A stretch of DNA of 50,921 nt from UBA1774 sp045223835 (lineage in GTDB: Bacteria; Bacillota; Clostridia; Oscillospirales; Oscillospiraceae). The notes under the pieces are model-generated. The model saw only the letters and a program-made list of their open reading frames with translations. It was not told the DNA's origin and ran no database searches. Within the stretch, counting starts at the first letter, position 1, and every line of letters begins with the position of its first letter. Positions 1 to 7,949 of this stretch are shown here, piece after piece. The stretch spans positions 1 through 50,921 of the forward strand of contig JBGUZS010000169.1 in assembly GCA_045223835.1 (NCBI GenBank), read 5' to 3'. A program made the translations under genes and the position numbers.

Positions 1-9
1 AAGGAGTTT

Positions 10-87
10 TGGTCGGAGTGGCGGGACTTGAACCCGCGGCCTCATGGTCCCGAACCATGCGCGATACCAAACTTCGCCACACCCCGA
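10..87 (-). tRNA. tRNA-Pro (anticodon CGG)
   Basis: Read on the minus strand this folds as a full cloverleaf. The 7-bp acceptor stem (TCGGGGT with ACTCCGA) contains one G-T wobble. The anticodon stem CATGG/CCATG closes the loop TTCGGGA, which gives anticodon CGG for proline CCG codons. The T arm contains GGTTCAAGTCC, and a genomically encoded CCA closes the 3' end. It is 78 nt including CCA. CCG-reading tRNA fits the GC-rich codon use of the neighbouring genes. It stands alone, downstream of the CNNM operon terminator. Confidence 0.96.
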
Positions 88-180
88 AAGCTTATTCAAA
101 AGCTTTCTCATTATAGAGAGTTTTGCACCCGGTGTCAAGGAAAATCTTTTCCCGCGTCCCCCGCGCCGCACCGGAAAGGG

Positions 181-220
181 ATAAACCTGTCCCCGCGCCG
201 AAGAGCAGCGCGGGGACAGG
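181..220 (-). terminator. Rho-independent terminator of the CNNM/CBS gene pair
   Basis: A perfect 13-bp inverted repeat (186-198 with 208-220) has a 9-nt loop. On the minus strand it is followed by TTTAT. It lies 13 bp past the stop codon at 234. The U tract is short but the stem is very GC-rich. Confidence 0.75.
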
Positions 221-233
221 CGGGAAAAACGAC

Positions 234-1496
234 TCAGTCCTCTTCGGGAGGCGGCAGAAGCTCCACCTCCAAGGTCTCCACCCGGCGGGCTTCCGCTTCC
301 GTTACGGTGACGGAAAAGCGATCCCAGGTGAAATGGTCCCCCTTCTGGGGGAAGCGGTCCAGCATCTCCACGGCCCAGCCGCCCATGGTGCTGTACTCGC
401 TCTCGAAATGCTCGGGGCGATAGTCGATGGAATCAAAGAAATCCTCGATGGTCGTCCCGCCATCCACGATGAATACATTATCCGACTTCTGCTCCACATC
501 CAGCTCGATATCGTCGCTCTCATCGAAGATATCCCCCACGATCTCCTCCAGGATATCCTCCAGGGTGAGGATGCCTTCGGTGCCGCCGTATTCATCCACC
601 ACGATGGCCATCATCAGGTGTTTCCTGCGGAATTCCGAAAGGATGGAGGAAATATTCCGGGTCTTATGGACATACACCGGGGGAGAGAGCAGATCCTCCA
701 GCCGGATCTCGGACAGGGGAGCGGTGATCGCGGCCTTCAGCAGCTTTTTGGTGGAGAGGATGCCCAGGATCGTATCGATGGTGTCCCGATAGACGGGGAT
801 GCGGGAATAGCTCAGAAGCTCCTCATCCTTCAGCAGGTCCTCCACGCTGTCCTCCACATCAATGGCGGTGACGTCCACCCGGGGGATAAAGATATCCCCG
901 GCGGTAACATCGCTGAACTCGATGGCGGATTTGATCAGCTCGCTCTCCTGCTCGGTGAAGACGCCCTCATCCTCGATGGTTTCCAGGATGCTCACCAGCT
1001 CGTCGTCCGTCACCTCCGGTTCGGCCTCCTCAGAGGTCCAGAGCTTGGAGATCCGGTCCACGATCCGGGTGACCAGGGCGGTCACGGGCTTGAACAGGGT
1101 CATGAAAAAGCGCAGGGGATAGGTATAGAGCCGCACCAGGCGGTCCGCCTGGCTGGTTCCGGCGATCTTGGGGATGGTCTCGCCGAAGATGAGCAGGACC
1201 AGCGTGCTGGCGATGGGGGCGACGGTTTCCCCGCTTGCCCCGTAGACATGGGCCAGCAAGGCGGTCATGGCGGAGGAAAAGGCGATATTCACCAGATTAT
1301 TGCCCACCAGGATGGTGGAAAGAAAGCCGGTAAAATGCTCGGAGATCCACACGGCCCTGGCCGCCCGCTTGCTGCCGTTTTCCGCATCGTTCTGCAGACG
1401 GAGCTTGCTTGCGGTGGCATAGGCGATCTCAGAGCTGGAGAAAAAGGCGCTGAGGAGGACCAGCAGGATCAGCAGCAGATAGAGAAGGTAGATCAT
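234..1496 (-). CDS. CNNM/CBS-domain membrane protein (HlyC/CorC family), full length
   Basis: This 420-aa protein belongs to the hemolysin C/CorC (CNNM) family, linked in characterised members to Mg2+ or Co2+ export at the cytoplasmic membrane. Residues 1-180 form the CNNM membrane domain, with an N-terminal hydrophobic helix, the FFSSSEIA motif, the ILVGNNLVN segment and a LIFGETIPK signature. Two CBS domains follow (about 200-330), including VDEYGGTEGILTLEDILEEI, and a CorC_HlyC domain occupies the last 85 residues. Its start overlaps the stop of the upstream paralogue by 4 bp (ATGA), so the two are translationally coupled. The ion specificity cannot be read from sequence. Confidence 0.93.
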   Translation of the reverse strand: MIYLLYLLLILLVLLSAFFSSSEIAYATASKLRLQNDAENGSKRAARAVWISEHFTGFLSTILVGNNLVNIAFSSAMTALLAHVYGASGETVAPIASTLVLLIFGETIPKIAGTSQADRLVRLYTYPLRFFMTLFKPVTALVTRIVDRISKLWTSEEAEPEVTDDELVSILETIEDEGVFTEQESELIKSAIEFSDVTAGDIFIPRVDVTAIDVEDSVEDLLKDEELLSYSRIPVYRDTIDTILGILSTKKLLKAAITAPLSEIRLEDLLSPPVYVHKTRNISSILSEFRRKHLMMAIVVDEYGGTEGILTLEDILEEIVGDIFDESDDIELDVEQKSDNVFIVDGGTTIEDFFDSIDYRPEHFESEYSTMGGWAVEMLDRFPQKGDHFTWDRFSVTVTEAEARRVETLEVELLPPPEED

Positions 1497-2512
1497 GCGC
1501 CCGCCTCCTTCTGCTGAGGCCGGGCGGGCTTATCGTCCTCGTCGTAGATCTCGCCCACCAGCTCCTCCAGGATATCCTCCATGGTGACGAAGCCCAGGGC
1601 GATACCGTCACTGTCCACCACCATGGCCATATGGGTGTGCCGCCGGCCAAGCCCCTCGAACAGCGCATTGAGCTTGGTCTCCGGGCTCACATTATAGGTG
1701 AGGTTCATCAGGGAGCTGATGTCGATGGGCTCCCCATGGAGGATGCGCCAGAGACAGTCCCGGGTCTGAAGTACGCCCACGATCCGGTCAGGCGTACCGG
1801 CATACACCGGAAGGCGGGAGTACTTCTCCTTCAGGATCAGCGCTTTCAGCTTCTCCGGATCCTCGGAGATGGAGACCGCCACCATGCTTTTCAGCGGGGT
1901 CATCACCTGCTCCACCGAGGTATCCGAAAAATCGATGGCGGATTTGATCAGAGCCGTCTCCGCAGGCTCCATCAGGCCCTCTTCTCCGATATTGTCGATC
2001 ATGGTGGAAAATTCGTCCTCTGTGATGCTGGGCAGATCTCCCGTTTCCGGCAGGAGCCGTTTCACCACCCAGCCCAGGCCCGTAAGCAGGGCGGTCAGCG
2101 GGGTGAGGAGGAACATCAGGATCGACAGGGGACCGGAGCACGCCAGGGCATAGGCGTCGCTGTTCACCCGGGCGAAGTTCTTGGGGATGGTTTCCGCGAA
2201 GAAAAAGATCAGCAGGGTGAGCACAACGGTGGAGACCACCGCGCCGACGGCGCCCATATGTTGGATGAAGAGCAGAGCGGCAAAGGAGGAGGCAAACACA
2301 TAGCAGACATTGGTGCCGATCAGGATGGTGGAAATCGCCTTGTCGAACCGATCCAGGATCCGCACCGTGCGCTTCGCCCGACGCTCACCCTCCTCCGCCC
2401 GCTTCCGCATGCGCACCTTATTGCAGTAGGAGAGGGCGGTCTCGCTGCCGGCGAAACCGCCGCCCAGCAGGATAAGCGCCAGAACGAGGATACTTCGGGG
2501 TATGTCGTCCAT
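1493..2512 (-). CDS. CNNM/CBS-domain membrane protein, short paralogue lacking the CorC_HlyC domain
   Basis: This 339-aa paralogue is the first gene of the pair. It has the N-terminal hydrophobic helix with FAGSETALS, the TILIGTNVCY and FFAETIPK segments of the CNNM domain, and two CBS domains ending in VTMEDILEELVGEIYDEDD. It stops there, so the C-terminal CorC_HlyC domain of its neighbour is missing. The reading frame closes naturally, which argues for a genuine short form rather than a frameshift. The Shine-Dalgarno sequence is weak (GGGAG about 13 nt from the ATG). A promoter lies at 2588-2616. A heteromeric transporter with the full-length partner is an inference from the coupling. Confidence 0.92.
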   Translation of the reverse strand: MDDIPRSILVLALILLGGGFAGSETALSYCNKVRMRKRAEEGERRAKRTVRILDRFDKAISTILIGTNVCYVFASSFAALLFIQHMGAVGAVVSTVVLTLLIFFFAETIPKNFARVNSDAYALACSGPLSILMFLLTPLTALLTGLGWVVKRLLPETGDLPSITEDEFSTMIDNIGEEGLMEPAETALIKSAIDFSDTSVEQVMTPLKSMVAVSISEDPEKLKALILKEKYSRLPVYAGTPDRIVGVLQTRDCLWRILHGEPIDISSLMNLTYNVSPETKLNALFEGLGRRHTHMAMVVDSDGIALGFVTMEDILEELVGEIYDEDDKPARPQQKEAGA

Positions 2513-2568
2513 AAGGGTAAATCAACTCCCGTGCCCGGCCGGAGGCGACGGCAATGCTCCGGCAGGGT

Positions 2569-2586
2569 ATAATGTATATACATAAT
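2569..2586. promoter_or_regulatory. AT-rich palindrome over the CNNM operon transcription start (possible operator)
   Basis: A perfect 12-bp palindrome, ATGTATATACAT (2572-2583), extends to 18 bp with one mismatched pair. It begins 1 bp downstream of the -10 box of the minus-strand promoter and covers the expected start site. Its size and position are typical of an operator for a dimeric repressor. No regulator gene is adjacent. Confidence 0.45.
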
Positions 2587-2587
2587 C

Positions 2588-2616
2588 ACTATAGCATTAT
2601 TCTCTCCCCGTTGCAA
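2588..2616 (-). promoter_or_regulatory. Sigma-A promoter of the CNNM/CBS operon
   Basis: On the minus strand the sequence is TTGCAA, a 17-bp spacer and TATAGT, about 75 bp upstream of the start codon at 2512. The match to the sigma-A consensus is good in an otherwise GC-rich context. Confidence 0.75.
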
Positions 2617-2645
2617 TACAGCGGGACAGATTTCCTCCCGGACAG

Positions 2646-2678
2646 AAAAAATCGGGAAGAGGAGCACCCCTTCCCGAT
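2646..2678 (-). terminator. Rho-independent terminator of the methyltransferase-flavoprotein-OYE operon
   Basis: The arms ATCGGGAAG and CTTCCCGAT (2651-2659 with 2670-2678) form a 9-bp stem, followed on the minus strand by TTTTTTCTG. It lies 11 bp past the stop of the OYE-family gene and is a textbook intrinsic terminator. Confidence 0.9.
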
Positions 2679-2689
2679 CATGATCGCGG

Positions 2690-4684
2690 TTAAATCGTTC
2701 TGGCCACCTCAAAGGCCTGGAAGGTGGCGTCCCGGATATCCCCGGACTGTTGGGCGTCCCCAATGATGAAGAAGCTGGTCTCGGGGCAGAGGTGGGCAAA
2801 GCCCAGGGCGGCCTGCCTCCGGGGCTTCAGCCCGACGGCCATGAGCACCGTATCCGCAGGGATGGTCTTCCGCTCCCCGGTCCCGACGTTCTCCGCCAGG
2901 ATGCAGTCGTCCCGCACCTCCAGGAGTTTCCAGCCCAGAAGCCGCTCCACGCCGTATTCCTCGCTCATGCTCAGCAGGTCGGAGGCGGCGCCGGTGCGGA
3001 ACAGGTCCACCCGCTCTGCCATCTCCACCACCGTCACCCTTTTTCCTTCCTTAGCCAGGTTGATGGAGGCCTCGGTACCGACGGAGGAGCCGCCGATGAT
3101 CACCACGTTCTGCCCGCATTCGGCACGGCCGTTTTCCGCATCCGGCGCCCAGTGCACATGGGGCTTGTCCCCGCCGGGGACCCTGGGCAGGATGGGATCC
3201 GCGCCGACGGCGGCGATGATGGCGTCGTAGCCCTCCTGAGCCAGAAGCTCGGGAGTGGCTTCGGTATTCATCAGGATCCTGGCGCCGCAGTTGGCCGCAA
3301 AATCCTCCATATACCGGACATAGTCCCGCAGGTCGGCCTTGAAATCCGCCTTCACCGCATCCCGCACATGTCCGCCGATCCTGCCGCTTCTTTCATACAG
3401 GGTCACGTCATGCCCCCGCTGGAGCAGCCATTTGACGGACTCCACGCCGGCGGGGCCGCCGCCGACCACCGCCACCTTTTTCTTCACCGGGGCGGGGGGC
3501 AGGCAGCCCTGGGGATATTCCTTAAAGCGGCCCCACATGGGGTTCACGCTGCAGAGCTTGTTGGTATGAGGGCTGGCCATCCGGAAGCAGGAGCAGCGCA
3601 GGCAGGGCATATGCTGCCATTCCTTCCCCTCGGCATACTTTCTGGGCATATCATAGTCCGCATGGAGGGCGCGATTCATGGCCACCAGGTCCGCCTGGCC
3701 GGAGGAAATGATCTCCTCCGCCTGGCCGGGATCCTTGATGCCGCCCACCACCGCCACCGTCAGATCCGGATAGGCCTGCTTCACGGCGGCGGAGAAATGC
3801 ACGTTCAGCTTCTGGGGCATGGTGTAGTTGGATACCAAATAGCGGAGATAGTAGGGCTCGCCGTACAGGTCATGGATACCCGCGGAGACATGAAGGATAT
3901 CCACCTTATCCTTGATGTACTTGATGAACTCCAGGGTTTCCGGGAAGCGCATCTGGTCCGGGGCGTGCTCATCCGCGCTGAGCCGGTATTCGATCACAAA
4001 ATCCTGTCCCACCGCGCCCCGGACGGCCTCCAGGATTTCGTTGGCGAAGCGGGCCCGGTTCTGCAGGGAGCCGCCGTACTCGTCCGTGCGTTTGTTGTAT
4101 TTGGGGCTGGCGAACTGGGCGATCAGGTTGCCGTGGGCGCCGTGGATCATGCAGATCTTCATTCCCGCCTGCTTGCAGAAGCGGGCGGCCCGGGCATATT
4201 TCTCCACCGTCTCCCGGATTTTTTCCCTGGACATTTCAATGGTGGGGATGGGATCCCGTCCCAGCATCTTCGACCGGCGTTCCTCCGCTGCGGTGATGAA
4301 GGAGGAAGCGCTGAAGGGGGCGTGGCCTACATTCTCATAGGCGGTATCCTTGCCGTTATGGGTGAGCTCAAAGGAGCCGTGAGCCCCGTAGATCTCGCAC
4401 ATTTCGCTGAACTTCCGGGCGGGCAAGACGCAGCCCGGATCGGAAAGCTGCAGCTGGCCCGCTTCGTCGCTGCTCTCGGTAATATCGATGCTGCAGTTGC
4501 CCACGTTGCAGACGGCCACGCCGCCCCGGGCATACTGCCGGAAATACTCCACAAACTGATCCGTCACGAAGCCCCGCTCGTCGCCGGAGAAGAAGCAGCC
4601 GGGAGGGGCCTGCTCCAGATGGTTTTTGAACAGAACGCCACGGATCTCAAAGGGCTCGAATACATGGGGGTATTTAGAAGCCAT
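2690..4684 (-). CDS. Old-Yellow-Enzyme/2,4-dienoyl-CoA reductase family FMN-FAD-Fe-S oxidoreductase
   Basis: This 664-aa protein resembles FadH, trimethylamine dehydrogenase, BaiCD/BaiH and cinnamate reductase, which reduce activated C=C bonds or demethylate amines. An FMN-binding TIM barrel covers about residues 1-365, with the signature HGAHGNLIAQFASP and NKRTDEYGGS. A cysteine cluster follows (CLRCSC, then a fourth Cys 11 residues on) and should ligate a 4Fe-4S cluster, though the spacing differs from the usual CxxCxxxC. An FAD/NAD(P) domain follows, with VAVVGGGPAGVES and VVIIGGSSVGTEA dinucleotide motifs. I chose the ATG at 4684 because GGAAGG lies 12 nt upstream; an ATG at 4696 directly abuts that site. 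It is the last gene of a three-gene operon. The substrate is unknown. Confidence 0.9.
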   Translation of the reverse strand: MASKYPHVFEPFEIRGVLFKNHLEQAPPGCFFSGDERGFVTDQFVEYFRQYARGGVAVCNVGNCSIDITESSDEAGQLQLSDPGCVLPARKFSEMCEIYGAHGSFELTHNGKDTAYENVGHAPFSASSFITAAEERRSKMLGRDPIPTIEMSREKIRETVEKYARAARFCKQAGMKICMIHGAHGNLIAQFASPKYNKRTDEYGGSLQNRARFANEILEAVRGAVGQDFVIEYRLSADEHAPDQMRFPETLEFIKYIKDKVDILHVSAGIHDLYGEPYYLRYLVSNYTMPQKLNVHFSAAVKQAYPDLTVAVVGGIKDPGQAEEIISSGQADLVAMNRALHADYDMPRKYAEGKEWQHMPCLRCSCFRMASPHTNKLCSVNPMWGRFKEYPQGCLPPAPVKKKVAVVGGGPAGVESVKWLLQRGHDVTLYERSGRIGGHVRDAVKADFKADLRDYVRYMEDFAANCGARILMNTEATPELLAQEGYDAIIAAVGADPILPRVPGGDKPHVHWAPDAENGRAECGQNVVIIGGSSVGTEASINLAKEGKRVTVVEMAERVDLFRTGAASDLLSMSEEYGVERLLGWKLLEVRDDCILAENVGTGERKTIPADTVLMAVGLKPRRQAALGFAHLCPETSFFIIGDAQQSGDIRDATFQAFEVARTI

Positions 4685-4758
4685 GAAGAACAACATCCTT
4701 CCATATTAAAACTCATTGCCTCGGGGGGATGCGGGGAAAGCGGATCCGCTTCCGGCCG

Positions 4759-6321
4759 TCAGGCCCTTTCCTCGGCGGCCCGCTTGCCGGTGAGGTAGCC
4801 GAAGGTGAGGCAGGCGCCGTAATTCTGACCGGGAATGCGGAAATTGTAGCAATGGGCGTACATATCGCCCACCATGGAGCCGACGCAGTACAGCCCGGGG
4901 ATGGGATCATCCTGCTCGTCGCAGATCTGCATTTTCCAGTTGGTGCGGGGTCCGCCCATCACGGAGAAGAAGAAGCGGTCGCTCAGGCTGCATCCGTAAA
5001 ATGGGGCTTCCCGGATTTCCTGCAGATACTTGGGCTTCTTGTGGAAATCCGTATCCTTCCCGTTCCGGCAGAGCTCGTTATACCGGAGAATGGAGGCCAT
5101 GGCTGCCTCTTCGGGAAGGCCCAGGGCCTGGATCACACCCTCCGGGGTGTCCGCCCGGACCAGCATTCCCCGGTCCGCCATGGCGTTCCAGTTGTCCAGC
5201 ACCGCTTCCGGCGGGGTATCCGGGCCGTCGCGCTGGCCGCCGTGGGCGCGGAAGCGGATCTCCCGGGCATAGTTTGCGCCCCAGATGGCAAAGGCCTCGC
5301 CCTTGGGCTCGCGCAGGGTGGTCAGGGCGGTATAGGCGCCGTTCATATCCTCGTTGCAGTACCGCTCGCCGCGGTTGTTCAGCCGCAGGCCCCGGTGGGA
5401 GCCATAGGGGAGGTTGGTGCCCAGACGGCTGCCCTGGATCATCACGGCGCAGGGCCAGGTGCGCTGCCAGGCCGCTCCGGCCCACAGGGCCATCTGATGC
5501 CCCTCTCCCTTGAACAGCCCCTTCATGGAAAAGCCCACATCGTAGTTTTCCCCGCCCGCAGTAAAGAAGGGGGCGTACTGCGGACAGTATTTCGCCATCA
5601 TTTCCGGGTTGGCGGAGAAATCCCCCGTGGCCAGGATGACGGCCCGGGAGGCCTTCACCCGGATATAGGCGCCATCCTTCTGCTGGGCCAGAACAGCGGT
5701 GACCCGCTTCCCGGTCTTCTCCAGCCGTCTGGCGGGGCTGGAGCGCAGGACCCGTCCGCCCGCGGCCAGGAAGGCCTCCTCCAGGGCGTTCAGGGCCAGG
5801 GTGATGCCGGTGCCCGCCCGGGCGATGCCGCTGCCCACAAAGGCGTGGGTCCCGGGAGGCTGATAGGTCGGACTATGATGATCATCCTCGTTGGCGTCCT
5901 CCAGCACCACGCCGCAGCCGGCTGCCTGAAGGATATCGATGAGCCAGTTCATGGCTTCCTCGCTCCGATCCAGCAGGGTATACCATTTGCGCTGGTCTAC
6001 CAGGAAGGAGTTGGAGGAGAACTCCTCCAGAAAGAAGTCGTCCAGATTCTGCCGGGGGAGACCCTTGGCCTCCATGACCTTGCTGTAGGCTGCAAAAACG
6101 CTGCCGCCCCGGCCTACGGGCCGGGCGGAGGCGGAGACGATCAGGGTGTCCGCTCCCGCCTGCCGGGCGGTCAGCGCGGAGCACAGTCCGGCCAGGCCTT
6201 CGCCCACCACCACCACATCGGCTTCCAGCGCGCCGGTGATCCGGTCCTCCGGAATGGGAGGGGGCTCGACCTCAAAGGAGGCGGGCGTCCGCGGGCCGGC
6301 GTCAGGTATGGTATTCAGCAT
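4759..6321 (-). CDS. FAD-dependent flavoprotein of the fumarate/urocanate reductase type
   Basis: This 520-aa protein has the dinucleotide motif VVVVGEGLAG near residue 35, a central AVILATGDF segment typical of the FAD_binding_2 fold, and a C-terminal FAD-contacting stretch with GSMVGDMY and GQNYGACLTFGYLTGKRAA. Family members include fumarate reductase, urocanate reductase and 3-ketosteroid dehydrogenases, which add or remove hydrogen across C=C bonds. There is no Tat or Sec signal, haem domain or FMN-attachment domain, so it should be cytoplasmic and depend on a partner reductant. The neighbouring OYE-type enzyme is an obvious candidate. It lies 23 bp after the upstream gene. A 14-bp palindrome (AAGCGGATCCGCTT, 4738-4751) sits in the gap before the next gene. 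Confidence 0.88.
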   Translation of the reverse strand: MLNTIPDAGPRTPASFEVEPPPIPEDRITGALEADVVVVGEGLAGLCSALTARQAGADTLIVSASARPVGRGGSVFAAYSKVMEAKGLPRQNLDDFFLEEFSSNSFLVDQRKWYTLLDRSEEAMNWLIDILQAAGCGVVLEDANEDDHHSPTYQPPGTHAFVGSGIARAGTGITLALNALEEAFLAAGGRVLRSSPARRLEKTGKRVTAVLAQQKDGAYIRVKASRAVILATGDFSANPEMMAKYCPQYAPFFTAGGENYDVGFSMKGLFKGEGHQMALWAGAAWQRTWPCAVMIQGSRLGTNLPYGSHRGLRLNNRGERYCNEDMNGAYTALTTLREPKGEAFAIWGANYAREIRFRAHGGQRDGPDTPPEAVLDNWNAMADRGMLVRADTPEGVIQALGLPEEAAMASILRYNELCRNGKDTDFHKKPKYLQEIREAPFYGCSLSDRFFFSVMGGPRTNWKMQICDEQDDPIPGLYCVGSMVGDMYAHCYNFRIPGQNYGACLTFGYLTGKRAAEERA

Positions 6322-6344
6322 GTGCTTCCTCCTCCCCAGGCCGA

Positions 6345-7322
6345 TCAGTGGGTCTGATAATAATTCTTGGCGTAGTTTTCGTAAACGTCGTTCACCACGT
6401 CCATCTTGCTGTGGCCGTTGGCGTCCGGCCTGCCCATGACGAAGGCGGAGAAGATGAAGCCGCCGTTGGGGGCCAGGTCATCCACATATTGGATGAGGAT
6501 ATCCCGCAGGGTATCGTCGTCCAGCTCGCTGTAGCCCATGGTGCGCTGGGAGTCCCAGCCGCCGGAGATGATGAGCTTCCGGCCGTATTTCTGCTTGATC
6601 GCCTTCAGATCATTGGAGGTCTGGGCCGGGTTCCAGGCGGTGACGCCGAAATCCATCCAGTCGTCGATAAAGGCTTCGCAGTGGCCGCAGTCATGCATAT
6701 CGATGTAGCAGCCGCTGTTCAGAACGATCTCCGCCTCCCGGGCATGGAAGGGCTTGACCAGATCCTTATAGGCTTGGGGAGAGATAAAGGGCGCCCGGGC
6801 GGTCGCGGTATCGTCGGGGATGCACACCGCATCCGGCTTATAGTAATGGCAGACGTTCTTCAGCACCTCGCAGTTGTAATCGCAGAGGTATTCGTACAGG
6901 GCATAGACCTCCTCCGGCTCCTCGGCAATGGCGCAGAGACCTTCGGTAAAGCCCATGAAGTCCGCCAGGCGCTGGAAGATCTTCCCCCAATAGAAAACGA
7001 CGCCCGTGGTGCTGCGGTCGATATCCTTCAGATCCTTGGCGGCCAGGGCTTCCCAGTCCACATGGGAGAGATCGGGAGCCTTGATCTTATCCCGCCACCT
7101 GGTGATGTCATCCAGGACATAATGGCCGGGGTAGGGGATGGGCGCGCCGCCGAAGACGTCTTCCTTCCCGGTGTATTCCACGCCGAATTCATCCCGGGTG
7201 CAGCCGGGCTTTTTCACGTCGATAAAGGCAGAGCACTTGAATTCCCGAAAGCCGCCCCGAGGCAGGTACTCAGGCAGTTCCCCCCTGTACATCCGCAGCA
7301 GGTTTTCCTTGGGCGAAAGCAT
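6345..7322 (-). CDS. Uroporphyrinogen-decarboxylase-fold protein, probable methyltransferase (copy 1)
   Basis: This 325-aa protein has the URO-D fold sequence pattern. In anaerobes, non-haem members of this family are mostly zinc-dependent methyltransferases feeding a corrinoid protein (MtaA/CmuA-like). The region DMHDCGHCEAFIDDW (about residue 230) supplies His and Cys residues that could bind zinc, and GWDSQRTMG and the FMGFTEGLCA segment are shared with the second copy at 35795-36799. Haem-pathway genes are absent from the window, so true URO-D activity is unlikely. It is the first gene of an operon with two flavoenzymes, preceded by AAAGGAGG and a strong promoter. No corrinoid-binding protein is encoded nearby, so the acceptor is unknown. 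Confidence 0.85.
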   Translation of the reverse strand: MLSPKENLLRMYRGELPEYLPRGGFREFKCSAFIDVKKPGCTRDEFGVEYTGKEDVFGGAPIPYPGHYVLDDITRWRDKIKAPDLSHVDWEALAAKDLKDIDRSTTGVVFYWGKIFQRLADFMGFTEGLCAIAEEPEEVYALYEYLCDYNCEVLKNVCHYYKPDAVCIPDDTATARAPFISPQAYKDLVKPFHAREAEIVLNSGCYIDMHDCGHCEAFIDDWMDFGVTAWNPAQTSNDLKAIKQKYGRKLIISGGWDSQRTMGYSELDDDTLRDILIQYVDDLAPNGGFIFSAFVMGRPDANGHSKMDVVNDVYENYAKNYYQTH

Positions 7323-7369
7323 GGTCCGGTTCCTCCTTTGTTCGCATTATACTCTTGCATCTTCCCGGC

Positions 7370-7398
7370 ATTATAACATAAAAGAAACAACTTTCCAA
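7370..7398 (-). promoter_or_regulatory. Sigma-A promoter of the URO-D-like/flavoprotein/OYE operon
   Basis: On the minus strand the sequence is TTGGAA, a 17-bp spacer and TATAAT, 48 bp upstream of the ATG at 7322. A second TATAAT-like hexamer lies about 20 bp further downstream without a good -35 box. Confidence 0.82.
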
Positions 7399-7425
7399 TA
7401 GGAATCCGCACAGAAGGCGCGGAGG

Positions 7426-7460
7426 AAAAAGGGCCGGGCTGCCCGAAGACAGCCCGGTCC
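7426..7460 (-). terminator. Rho-independent terminator after the hydrogenase/DUF5655 operon
   Basis: An 11-bp stem (7431-7441 with 7450-7460, one wobble or mismatch) is followed by TTTTTCC on the minus strand. It lies 30 bp past the DUF5655 stop codon and separates that operon from the promoter at 7370-7398. Confidence 0.88.
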
Positions 7461-7490
7461 GATACTGCGTTTTCCTTCGATGCTCCCCGT

Positions 7491-7874
7491 CTACCGCGCG
7501 TTCGTCAGGCGGAAGGCCTGCTCCACCCAATCCATCAGCTTCTCGTCCACGTCCTCAGGGCTGCTCACCAGCACATGATGGGTCCAGCGATGGGGATAGG
7601 GCTCTGCCACGCTGACGATGCGGGGATGGTCGATGCGCCTGTCCGCGGCAAAGGAGACGACGATATAGTGCTCCGGCCTTCCCCGCACCTTGAAGGGGGG
7701 GATCCAGACAGCGGCGAAGCCGCGGCGGGCCGCAAAGGTGATCTGGCTGCGCCGGAAGCGGGTGATCGCCTGGGGAATCCGTTCCCGGACTGCCGCGGCA
7801 AAGACGCCATAGAGGCTCAGCTCCAGGGGTTGGCCATGAAAGAACTTCTCCACAGCCTGTTCAGGATTCGGCAT
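7491..7874 (-). CDS. DUF5655 domain protein
   Basis: This is a 127-aa soluble protein. The pattern SQITFAARRGFAAVWIPP, then KVRGRPEHYIVVSF, RRIDHPRIV and EPYPHRWTHHV matches the DUF5655 family as I remember it. The family is uncharacterised; its HxxV and PxRW motifs suggest a small binding or enzyme domain. It lies 75 bp downstream of the hydrogenase large subunit with its own GGAGGG ribosome binding site, and no terminator separates the two. Read-through from the hydrogenase operon is likely, but a functional link is not implied. Confidence 0.75.
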   Translation of the reverse strand: MPNPEQAVEKFFHGQPLELSLYGVFAAAVRERIPQAITRFRRSQITFAARRGFAAVWIPPFKVRGRPEHYIVVSFAADRRIDHPRIVSVAEPYPHRWTHHVLVSSPEDVDEKLMDWVEQAFRLTNAR

Positions 7875-7949
7875 GGATATCGTCCCTCCTTGCGGATGAA
7901 GCCGCCGCGATAGCCTCCGGCCAGCCGGGGCCGCAGTGTCTGAAGCTTA

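Noticed and set aside
2750..4798. A 2-kb plus-strand open frame opposite the OYE-family gene
   Set aside because: It is antisense to a well-supported flavoenzyme gene and has no recognisable domain. The same applies to long antisense frames opposite the CNNM, hydrogenase, RecA and RimO genes.
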